From Syntrophales bacterium (GTDB lineage: Bacteria; Desulfobacterota; Syntrophia; Syntrophales; UBA8958): DNA of 6,059 nt. The position numbers and the translations under genes were made by a program. This document shows, piece by piece, positions 1 through 5,458 of this stretch; position 1 is the stretch's first letter; each line of letters opens with the position of its first letter. The notes beneath the pieces were generated by a model. The model saw nothing but the letters and a program-made list of their open reading frames with translations. It was not told the DNA's origin and did no database searches. The stretch is from assembly GCA_023231165.1 (NCBI GenBank), contig JALNVY010000153.1, positions 1 through 6,059 of the forward strand. The letters are read 5' to 3'.

Positions 1-945
1 CAATGAAAGCTGGTCATCGGGAACAATAACCTCCATGCACCGATTTTCCTCATCAATGAGCACACGATCCACCTTGGCAGGCGACAAGGCTGCGTAGACA
101 TACTTGGCGGGATCATCGGAAAAGGGAACAATATCAATCTTTTCTCCCCGCAATTCCTGGACCACGCTCTGGACTCGGGAGCCCCTCATGCCTACACAGG
201 CGCCGACCGGATCGATATCTTTATCCCTGCTCTTAACGGCAATCTTTGCACGCTTTCCCGGTTCTCTGGCAATACTGACAATCTCAATTAACCCCTCTGA
301 TATTTCCGGAACTTCCACTTCGAAAAGGGCTTTCAAAAATGCCGGATGGGTCCTGGAAAGGATAATCTGTGGTCCCTTGGATATCCTCTTGACATCACAG
401 ATAAATGAACGGATCCTCTCGCCCCGTTTGTAGACTTCCCGGAAGATTTGCTCCGACACAGGGATAACGCCTTCCGAGCGGCCAAGATTGACGATGATGC
501 TGCCACCTTCAAATCTCTGGACGAAGCCATTTACGAGCTGCATCTTGCGGTCCTTGTATTCCTCATATATATTGTCTCGCTCGGCATCCTTAACGCGCTG
601 AATGATAATCTGCTTGGCCGTCTGAACGGCAATACGGCCAAAGGTAGACGTGTCAACCTTCATGCCCAGACTGTCTCCAGGTTCCACTTCCTCATCCATG
701 TCCCTTGCCTCGGCCGTGGATATTTGCATGTCCGGATCCGTTACCTTTTCTTCCACCGTTTTGAATTGAAATACCTCAATTTCTCCGGCCTCTTCATTAT
801 AGTGGGACTCGATTTCGACGTTGGGTCCCATTTTCTTTCTTGCAGCATTCAGCATGGCCGCCTCAAGGGCTTCGATAATGATCTCCTTCTCGATTCCCCT
901 GTCCTTGCTCATCTGCTCGACCAGCCGTTTCAGCTCCGAAAACAT
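1..945 (-). CDS. nusA: Transcription elongation/termination factor NusA, 3' part outside the window
   Basis: NusA binds RNA polymerase near the RNA exit channel, promotes pausing and intrinsic termination, and takes part in rRNA antitermination. The first 315 residues are present and open to the window edge; E. coli NusA has 495. The N-terminal polymerase-binding domain covers about 1-130, beginning MFSELKRLVEQMSKDRGIEK. The S1 domain is about 135-199 (VNGFVQRFEGGSIIVNLG, 138-155). KH1 is about 205-285 with GMRG at 252-255 in VGACVGMRGSRVQSVV. The start of KH2 (PAKVDRVLIDEE, 289-300) is cut at VPDDQLSL, just before the expected AIGxxGQN loop. I chose the ATG at 945 over that at 960 on Shine-Dalgarno position. 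The nearest upstream gene is rimP, as in most bacteria, but copy A of the repeat lies between them. In E. coli NusA represses its own operon; the terminator before rimP could serve a similar loop here (inference). Confidence 0.97.
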   Translation of the reverse strand, partial: MFSELKRLVEQMSKDRGIEKEIIIEALEAAMLNAARKKMGPNVEIESHYNEEAGEIEVFQFKTVEEKVTDPDMQISTAEARDMDEEVEPGDSLGMKVDTSTFGRIAVQTAKQIIIQRVKDAERDNIYEEYKDRKMQLVNGFVQRFEGGSIIVNLGRSEGVIPVSEQIFREVYKRGERIRSFICDVKRISKGPQIILSRTHPAFLKALFEVEVPEISEGLIEIVSIAREPGKRAKIAVKSRDKDIDPVGACVGMRGSRVQSVVQELRGEKIDIVPFSDDPAKYVYAALSPAKVDRVLIDEENRCMEVIVPDDQLSL

Positions 946-953
946 GCCCTCTT

Positions 954-958
954 CCTCC
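954..958 (-). promoter_or_regulatory. Shine-Dalgarno sequence that sets the nusA start
   Basis: GGAGG lies 8 bases before the ATG at 945. An in-frame ATG at 960 overlaps this motif and has no ribosome binding site of its own, so 945 is the better start; it also gives MFSELKRLVEQ, the usual N-terminus of the family. Confidence 0.82.
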
Positions 959-996
959 ATTCATCACAATATGATGATTTTTCTCAAATTATCTGT

Positions 997-1124
997 AACG
1001 GCTGCGCAAAAAGATCCATATGCTTTGTTGCGCTTCATCCTTCGTCATTGCGACGTACAAAACAGTACGCCTCATTCCTCGGGATTCGCGCGCCTCGCCT
1101 CTGGATCTTTTTTGCGCAGCCGTC
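997..1124. repeat. Palindromic interspersed repeat, copy A, across the rimP 3' end
   Basis: This 128-bp relative of copy B has inverted ends 999-1018 and 1102-1122, perfect apart from one extra A/T in the right arm. The inner stem pairs 1037-1040 with 1082-1085 and 1031-1033 with 1088-1090. The apical stem 1052-1058/1065-1071 has one A/C on the plus strand that becomes G.U in minus-strand RNA. Differences from copy B are often compensatory: t1003-a1118 replaces g1879-c1991; g1013-c1107, a1014-t1106 and t1015-a1105 replace a1888-t1982, g1889-c1981 and c1890-g1980; a1037-t1085 and t1038-a1084 replace c1912-g1960 and g1913-c1959. The element lies within the rimP-nusA mRNA, encodes the end of RimP and carries its stop codon. 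No transposase is encoded. Confidence 0.9.
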
Positions 1125-1611
1125 CATCGTCTATTAACCCTTCAAGATTGGCCTTGACCACTGCTTCCCTGGGAACAGTAAAGATCTTTCCCGACAACTC
1201 CAGAATAATCGTCTTTTTCCCGTCTTCGCCTATCCGGTAATCTTTCAGGAGACCCTTGAAATTCCTTATGCCGTCAATTTTATATTCCGTCTGGATGATC
1301 ACCCGGCGCTCAAGGAACCTGATAAAATCATTATCCTTAACCAAGGGCCGGTCTAGGCCGGGAGAAGATATTTCCAGTGTATAGGCTTCCGGAGGAACAT
1401 CGTTCACGTCGAGGAGGTCGCCTACATGGTCACTGATCAGGGCGCAATCATCAATGGTCACTCCCCCGGCCCTGTCGATGTAAAGACGCACAATCCAACG
1501 TGATTTCATCTGGATGCACTCTACACAGACGAGCTCCAAGCCCTCCGATTGAATCGCGGGTTCTGCTATTTCCCAGATACGGTTTTCGTAAATATTTTTT
1601 AAAAAGCCCAT
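1072..1611 (-). CDS. rimP: Ribosome maturation factor RimP with a repeat-encoded C-terminal tail
   Basis: RimP binds the 30S subunit and assists late assembly of its head with S12. The 179-residue protein is longer than E. coli RimP (about 150). The N-terminal domain (about 1-92) contains VTIDDCALISDHVGDLLDVN (51-70) and the signature ISSPGLDRPL (81-90). The SH3-like C-terminal domain (about 93-158) ends in REAVVKANLEG (148-158), where E. coli RimP ends soon after. Residues 163-179 (GRLRKKDPEARRANPEE) and the TGA stop lie inside palindromic repeat copy A, so the basic tail appears to be acquired. The ATG at 1611 suits the family N-terminus, but no Shine-Dalgarno sequence is visible: the terminator hairpin and T-tract occupy that position. 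nusA follows 126 bp downstream, a gap mostly made by the repeat. Confidence 0.94.
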   Translation of the reverse strand: MGFLKNIYENRIWEIAEPAIQSEGLELVCVECIQMKSRWIVRLYIDRAGGVTIDDCALISDHVGDLLDVNDVPPEAYTLEISSPGLDRPLVKDNDFIRFLERRVIIQTEYKIDGIRNFKGLLKDYRIGEDGKKTIILELSGKIFTVPREAVVKANLEGLIDDGRLRKKDPEARRANPEE

Positions 1612-1620
1612 TCTATGCAG

Positions 1621-1646
1621 AAAAAAAAAGTGGGCAAAAGCCCACT
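1621..1646 (-). terminator. Intrinsic terminator between tRNA-Gly and rimP
   Basis: On the minus strand a perfect 7-bp stem AGTGGGC/GCCCACT (1640-1646 and 1629-1635) with a TTTT loop is followed by eight further T (1621-1628), a textbook Rho-independent terminator. It lies 93 bp after the tRNA 3' end; that spacer (1647-1739) shows no second tRNA, no ORF of note and no convincing promoter. The T-tract stops 9 bp before the rimP ATG. It should release most tRNA transcripts and leave rimP-nusA to read-through or antitermination. Confidence 0.9.
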
Positions 1647-1739
1647 CGTCAGAAATTCAACGATAATGTTGATCCCCAGCTAACACAACTGCAAGGTAAA
1701 TGCAAGCAAAAATCAAGGGCTTTCCGGGAGATAAAAAAA

Positions 1740-1814
1740 TGGAGCGGGCGACCGGGATCGAACCGGCGACGTCCAGCTTGGGAAGCTGACATTCTACCGC
1801 TGAATTACGCCCGC
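1740..1814 (-). tRNA. tRNA-Gly (anticodon CCC)
   Basis: The 75-nt cloverleaf folds completely. The acceptor is GCGGGCG/CGCCCGC. The D arm is ATTC-AGCGGTA-GAAT. The anticodon arm is TCAGC-TTCCCAA-GCTGG, the variable loop is ACGTC, and the T arm is GCCGG-TTCGATC-CCGGT. The anticodon at loop positions 34-36 is CCC, reading GGG glycine codons. C35, C36 and discriminator U73 fit glycyl-tRNA synthetase identity. The 3' CCA is encoded (1740-1742), followed directly by seven T on the minus strand. The gene lies between hisD and rimP and has its own likely promoter. Confidence 0.97.
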
Positions 1815-1835
1815 ACTCGCCGAAATGCAGACGAT

Positions 1836-1863
1836 ATAATCATCAAACTTGCCATTTTGTCAA
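1836..1863 (-). promoter_or_regulatory. Probable sigma70 promoter for tRNA-Gly
   Basis: On the minus strand a perfect -35 TTGACA (1858-1863) is followed after 16 bp by GATTAT (1836-1841), which matches TATAAT at four positions including the A2 and T6. TATATC at 1833-1838 with a 19-bp spacer is an alternative -10. The tRNA 5' end at 1814 lies about 22 bases downstream, giving a short leader as expected for a tRNA gene. Copy B of the repeat ends 10 bp upstream of the -35 box. This is the only convincing promoter I see, so it may also supply rimP-nusA by read-through. Confidence 0.62.
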
Positions 1864-1872
1864 GCCATATTT

Positions 1873-1997
1873 GACGGCGGCGCAAAGAGCCCATATGCTT
1901 CGTTCCGCTTCCGCCTTCGTCACTGCGACGTACGAAAAAGTACGTCTCATTCCTCAGACGGAGCGCGCCTCGCCTCTGGGCTTTTTGCGCCGCCGTC
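1873..1997. repeat. Palindromic interspersed repeat, copy B
   Basis: This 125-bp element has 21-bp inverted ends (1873-1893 and 1977-1997, 20 of 21 matching). An inner stem pairs 1906-1916 with 1956-1965, with one bulge and one C.A (G.U on the minus-strand RNA). A perfect 7-bp apical stem (1927-1933/1940-1946) closes a 6-base loop. The 83-bp interior is 69/83 identical to copy A (997-1124) in the same orientation. It fills most of the gap between hisD and the tRNA promoter. No open frame for a transposase is present, so it resembles a REP/MITE-type non-autonomous element. A clear target duplication is not seen; TATT occurs near both ends but offset by one base. It might end hisD transcription as a large hairpin, though no T-run follows. 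Confidence 0.9.
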
Positions 1998-2026
1998 TAT
2001 TGTTTTATCATTTTGTTAGTTGCAAA

Positions 2027-3316
2027 TTATTGATCGAGGCGTACAGAAATGGACTTGCCGTGGGCATCGAGCCCCTCCAGGGCGGCGAATCTTTCCGTCT
2101 GACGGCCATAGCGATGAAAGGCCTCTCGGGTAAATGAAAGGACGCTGGTCCTTTTGACAAAATCATAGACCCCCAAGGGAGAAGAAAATCTGGCTGTTCC
2201 TCCGGTGGGAAGGATATGATTGGGTCCGGCCATGTAGTCCCCCAGGGCCTCCGGGGTGTATTGTCCGAGGAATACAGCCCCTGCATGCGTTATTTCGGAC
2301 AGGAGTGCCTCCGGATTCTCTACCATCAACTCCAGATGCTCCGGGGCAAAACGGTTGGCCAACTGCACCGCTTCCGCAAGATCCTTCGTTACCAGAACAG
2401 CACCATAGCGATCAATTGCCCGGCGGACAATTGCCTTCCTCGGTAAATTTTCAAGCTGTCGATAGAGTTCGGCAACAATCAGCCGGGCCGTGGCCTCATC
2501 AGTGGTCAAGACTACGGCGCTGGCCATGTCGTCATGCTCCGCCTGAGCGAGGAGATCGGCGGCCACGAAGGATACCGGCGCCGTACCGTCACAGATGATC
2601 AGCACCTCGCTGGGACCGGCAATCATATCGATGTCCACGTGCCCATAGACCAGTTGTTTTGCCGTGGCAACATAGGCATTTCCGGGTCCGACAATCTTAT
2701 CGACCCGGGGAATGGATGCGGTTCCATAGGTAAGGGCCGCAATGGCCTGGGCGCCCCCAATCTTGAAAATCCTGTTTACCCCTCCCAGCTCCATGGCCAG
2801 GGCAACCAGTGGATTAATCGTCCCCTCCCGCAGCGGGGTTACCGCAATAATCTCCTTGACACCCGCAATCCGGGCCGGGATGGCCGCCATGAGCACTGTC
2901 GATGGATAGGAGGCAAGCCCCCCGGGGACATAAATACCTACCCTTTCCAGGGGTGTAATCCGCTGTCCGATCCGGACGCCGTCTTCCGATTCATCCCGCC
3001 AGTCCTTTAAGATCTGGGACCGATGAAATTTCTCTATCCGCGCCGCAGCAAGTTGAAGGACGGCGCGATCATCGGGGTCAACAAGGGCCGCCGCTTCTCT
3101 GATCTCCTCCGGAGACGCCTGAACCGTCTGTGGATTTAACACATAACTATCGAACTTCGCTGTATATTCAAAAAGAGCGGCGTCGCCTCTTGCGGCCACA
3201 TCTTGCAAAATGTTTTCCACTATGGTGCGCAGGGCCGGATCACCGCCGCCGCCACGATTCATGATCCCCTGGAAGACCTCTTCAAATATTGCCTCGTCCG
3301 TTCTGATTACTCTCAC
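2027..3316 (-). CDS. hisD: Histidinol dehydrogenase HisD
   Basis: HisD is the zinc-dependent, NAD-linked enzyme that oxidises L-histidinol to L-histidine in two steps, ending the histidine pathway. The 429 residues are close to E. coli HisD (434). Conserved blocks in order: GIYVPGGLASYPSTVLM (127-143), KIGGAQAIAALTYGT (185-199), VDKIVGPGNAYVATAKQLV (205-223) and DMIAGPSEVLI (230-240). Predicted zinc ligands Gln258, His261, Asp360 and His419 and the catalytic pair Glu326-His327 (in FAPEHLEL) are all present, so the enzyme should be active. It is the only his gene in the window and follows murA by 13 bp. Related bacteria can have hisG between these two genes (recalled gene order, not checked); here it is absent. 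The start is GTG and the stop is TAA. No classical terminator follows; the palindromic element at 1873-1997 is the next structure downstream. Confidence 0.97.
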   Translation of the reverse strand: MRVIRTDEAIFEEVFQGIMNRGGGGDPALRTIVENILQDVAARGDAALFEYTAKFDSYVLNPQTVQASPEEIREAAALVDPDDRAVLQLAAARIEKFHRSQILKDWRDESEDGVRIGQRITPLERVGIYVPGGLASYPSTVLMAAIPARIAGVKEIIAVTPLREGTINPLVALAMELGGVNRIFKIGGAQAIAALTYGTASIPRVDKIVGPGNAYVATAKQLVYGHVDIDMIAGPSEVLIICDGTAPVSFVAADLLAQAEHDDMASAVVLTTDEATARLIVAELYRQLENLPRKAIVRRAIDRYGAVLVTKDLAEAVQLANRFAPEHLELMVENPEALLSEITHAGAVFLGQYTPEALGDYMAGPNHILPTGGTARFSSPLGVYDFVKRTSVLSFTREAFHRYGRQTERFAALEGLDAHGKSISVRLDQ

Positions 3317-3323
3317 TGAGATT

Positions 3324-3330
3324 ACCTCTT
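3324..3330 (-). promoter_or_regulatory. Shine-Dalgarno sequence for hisD
   Basis: AAGAGG (AGAGG 8 bases before the GTG at 3316) starts at the last base of the murA stop codon. It supports the GTG start of hisD and suggests coupled translation with murA. Confidence 0.75.
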
Positions 3331-4583
3331 TATGCTTTCACCCGCTCTATGGCCGCTCCCAGACGGGAAAACTTTTCCTCGATTCGCTCATAGCCGCGAT
3401 CGAGGTGATAAACCCGCGAGAGTTCCGTCCGTCCTTCCGCCGCCAGACCCGCAAGGATTAATGACGCCGAGGCCCGCAAGTCCGTTGCCATCACCGGGGC
3501 CCCATGCAGTTTCGGAATCCCCTTGACAATGGCGCTGTGTCCCTGAACAGCAATTTCCGCACCCATTCGCATCAATTCACTGACGTGCATGAAACGGTTT
3601 TCGAAAATCGTTTCCGTCATCACACTGAGACCGCTCGCTACCGTCATGAGGGACATGATCTGGGCCTGGAGATCCGTCGGAAAACCCGGATAGGCGAGGG
3701 TCTTGACATCCACGCTCCGAGGCCGTCCGTTAGCGATTGCCCGGATGGAGCGATCCCCCACGACCATCTCCATTCCTGCATCACGGAGTTTGGCAATCAG
3801 GGCGTCGTGATGGCCGGGGTGACAGTTTTTAATGCAGATGTCTCCTCCCGTAATTCCGGCGGCGATCATGAAGGTCCCCGCCTCGATGCGATCAGAAATT
3901 ATTGTTCCTTTCACCGGATGAAGAGACGATACACCGTCGATGCGAATGACGTCCGTCCCGGCGCCGATGATCCTTGCCCCCATGCCATTGAGGATTTCCG
4001 CAAGATTTACCACCTCCGGCTCCCGGGCGGCGTTTTTCAGCAGTGTCGTCCCATCAGCAAGAGCAGCGGCCATCATGATATTTTCTGTGCCCGTTACCGT
4101 GATTATATCGAAGTAGATTACCGCGCCTTTCAAACGTCGCGCCTTGGCGATCACATAGCCGTCTTTGAGCTCCACTTCCGCCCCCATGTCTTGAAGGGCG
4201 CGGATATGGAGATTGACCGGCCTGGCCCCGATCGCACAGCCCCCGGGTAGGGAAACATGGGCTTCTCCCAATCTGGCAACCAATGGTCCCAACACGAGGA
4301 CCGAGGCCCGCATCGTGCGCACAAGCTCATAGGCGGCCGTACATGACTGAATATCCTCGGCATTGATCCGGAGCGAACCTTTTTCGTCTGAAAAAACAGC
4401 CCCGAAACTTCCCAGCAGCTTTTTGATGGTTTTGATATCCACGAGATCCGGAATATTATGAAAGGTATTCCACCCCTTCGTCAGCAGGGAGGCCGCAATG
4501 ATTGGTAACGCGGCATTCTTGGCGCCGCTGTTCTCAATTTCCCCTTGCAGTCGCTGCCCGCCTGTGATCAGTATCTTGTCCAC
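3330..4583 (-). CDS. murA: UDP-N-acetylglucosamine 1-carboxyvinyltransferase MurA
   Basis: MurA transfers the enolpyruvyl group of phosphoenolpyruvate to UDP-N-acetylglucosamine, the first committed step of peptidoglycan synthesis in the cytoplasm. The 417 residues match the family (E. coli 419) and cover the two-lobed EPSP-synthase fold. Visible landmarks are the substrate-binding K22-N23 in SGAKNAALP, the active-site loop LPGGCAIGARPVNLH (112-126) with catalytic Cys116 (E. coli Cys115) and Arg121, Asp304 in FPTDLQAQ (E. coli Asp305), and the C-terminal DRGYERIEEK (395-404). A cysteine rather than aspartate in the loop predicts the fosfomycin-sensitive type; this is inference. The start is GTG with a good Shine-Dalgarno sequence, 2 bp after the prmC stop, and the gene ends in TAA 13 bp before hisD. 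No truncation or frameshift is seen. Confidence 0.97.
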   Translation of the reverse strand: MDKILITGGQRLQGEIENSGAKNAALPIIAASLLTKGWNTFHNIPDLVDIKTIKKLLGSFGAVFSDEKGSLRINAEDIQSCTAAYELVRTMRASVLVLGPLVARLGEAHVSLPGGCAIGARPVNLHIRALQDMGAEVELKDGYVIAKARRLKGAVIYFDIITVTGTENIMMAAALADGTTLLKNAAREPEVVNLAEILNGMGARIIGAGTDVIRIDGVSSLHPVKGTIISDRIEAGTFMIAAGITGGDICIKNCHPGHHDALIAKLRDAGMEMVVGDRSIRAIANGRPRSVDVKTLAYPGFPTDLQAQIMSLMTVASGLSVMTETIFENRFMHVSELMRMGAEIAVQGHSAIVKGIPKLHGAPVMATDLRASASLILAGLAAEGRTELSRVYHLDRGYERIEEKFSRLGAAIERVKA

Positions 4584-4585
4584 GT

Positions 4586-5458
4586 TTATATTCTCCTTGC
4601 CAGGATCACCCGGTCAAAACCGGCATAATCCTGCCGACATGATATGTTTGCATATGAACCTGATTGTAACAACAGCCCCTCAAGCCGCCGCCGCTGCCCG
4701 GCCCCTATTTCCATGATGAGATAACCGCCGGCTTCGAGATACTGCGAGCCGCCATTGATGATTTCCCGATGCAAAGAAATCCCTTCCGACCCTCCCAGCA
4801 GCGCCTCGGAGGGCTCAAATTTCCTGACGTCATCGGGTAGGCTGAGGAATTCTTCATCGGAAATATAAGGGGGATTGGAGACGATCACATCAAAAACCCC
4901 GGGAAGATCAGCGAAAAGAGATCCGACAAAAAACTGGATTCTTTCGGCGACGCCCGCTTTAGCGGCGTTCAGTCGGGCCACCGCGATCGCTTCCGATGAT
5001 ATGTCCGTCGCAACCATCTGCATGTTCTCCTGCGACGCTGCCAAGGCAACGCTTATGGCGCCACTGCCAATACCGATTTCAAAAATCCTGGCCGGACGGT
5101 GCTCAATCCCGGGCAGAATCCTCAGGACCTCTTCCACCAGGATTTCCGTTTCCGGACGGGGGATAAGGACATGGCGATTCACATAAAAAGAAAGAGACCA
5201 GAATTCCTTCTCCCCGACAATGTAAGCTACGGGCTCATTGAGCTTCCGACGCGCCACCCACTGACGGAAGGATCGCAACTCCCGATCCGTCAGCAGGGAA
5301 TGCCCCCGCATCAGGAGCTGCGTCCGGTCCACGTGCAATACATGACACAGCAGGACCTCGGCGTCAAGTCTGGGGGTGACTATTCCGGCCTTTCGGAGAA
5401 CTTTTACCGCCTCCTCGAGGCACCCCTGCATTGTCATCAAGGGTGCGTCATCTTTCAT
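4586..5458 (-). CDS. prmC: Release factor glutamine methyltransferase PrmC
   Basis: PrmC transfers a methyl group from S-adenosylmethionine to the glutamine of the GGQ motif in release factors. The protein is 290 residues, close to the usual 275-290. An N-terminal helical domain (about 1-90) ends in PVAYIVGEKEFWS (76-88). PRPETE (100-105) follows, then SAM-binding motif I FEIGIGSGAISVALA (126-140) and the catalytic NPPY (195-198), which binds the target glutamine. The ATG at 5458 lies inside the end of prfA: the 11-base overlap ATGAAAGATGA joins its start to the prfA stop. Only a weak AGG lies upstream, so initiation probably depends on ribosomes finishing prfA. ATG codons at 5437 (M8) and 5431 (M10) are possible alternative starts, because family members often begin near M8. 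The stop is TAA, 2 bp before murA. Enzyme and substrate are thus made from one mRNA. Confidence 0.96.
   Translation of the reverse strand: MKDDAPLMTMQGCLEEAVKVLRKAGIVTPRLDAEVLLCHVLHVDRTQLLMRGHSLLTDRELRSFRQWVARRKLNEPVAYIVGEKEFWSLSFYVNRHVLIPRPETEILVEEVLRILPGIEHRPARIFEIGIGSGAISVALAASQENMQMVATDISSEAIAVARLNAAKAGVAERIQFFVGSLFADLPGVFDVIVSNPPYISDEEFLSLPDDVRKFEPSEALLGGSEGISLHREIINGGSQYLEAGGYLIMEIGAGQRRRLEGLLLQSGSYANISCRQDYAGFDRVILARRI
4593..4598 (-). promoter_or_regulatory. Shine-Dalgarno sequence for murA
   Basis: AAGGAG lies in the last codons of prmC, 9 bases before the GTG at 4583. It is the clearest initiation signal in the upstream operon and supports the GTG as the true murA start despite the non-ATG codon. 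Confidence 0.85.

Noticed and set aside
946..960. nusA start at the upstream in-frame ATG (960)
   Set aside because: It has no Shine-Dalgarno sequence and overlaps the GGAGG that serves the ATG at 945; the extra MEEEG is not typical of NusA.
448..1137. A 229-codon open frame on the plus strand
   Set aside because: It lies antisense to nusA, the junction repeat and the rimP end, with no recognisable domain; nusA on the other strand has continuous family similarity.
1647..1739. A possible rimP promoter (CATTAT as -10) between tRNA-Gly and the terminator
   Set aside because: No acceptable -35 lies 16-18 bp upstream, and any transcript would still meet the terminator before rimP.
1733..1743. 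Seven T directly after the tRNA CCA on the minus strand, as a terminator
   Set aside because: No stable hairpin ends next to it except the tRNA arms themselves; the 1621-1646 structure is a far better terminator.
997..1997. CRISPR-like or tandem repeat array
   Set aside because: There are only two copies, about 750 bp of genes lie between them, and each is an internally palindromic 125-bp unit rather than a short repeat with unique spacers.
1868..2001. TATT on both sides of copy B as a target-site duplication
   Set aside because: The two TATT sites are offset by one base relative to the element ends, the region is AT-rich, and copy A shows no equivalent.
1871..2137. A plus-strand open frame that could be a small protein
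   Set aside because: Its first half is the palindromic repeat and its second half is antisense to the hisD end; no Shine-Dalgarno sequence or domain is seen.
3504..4250. A 248-codon open frame on the plus strand
   Set aside because: It is wholly antisense to murA, which is intact and well conserved; the composition is that of a shadow frame.
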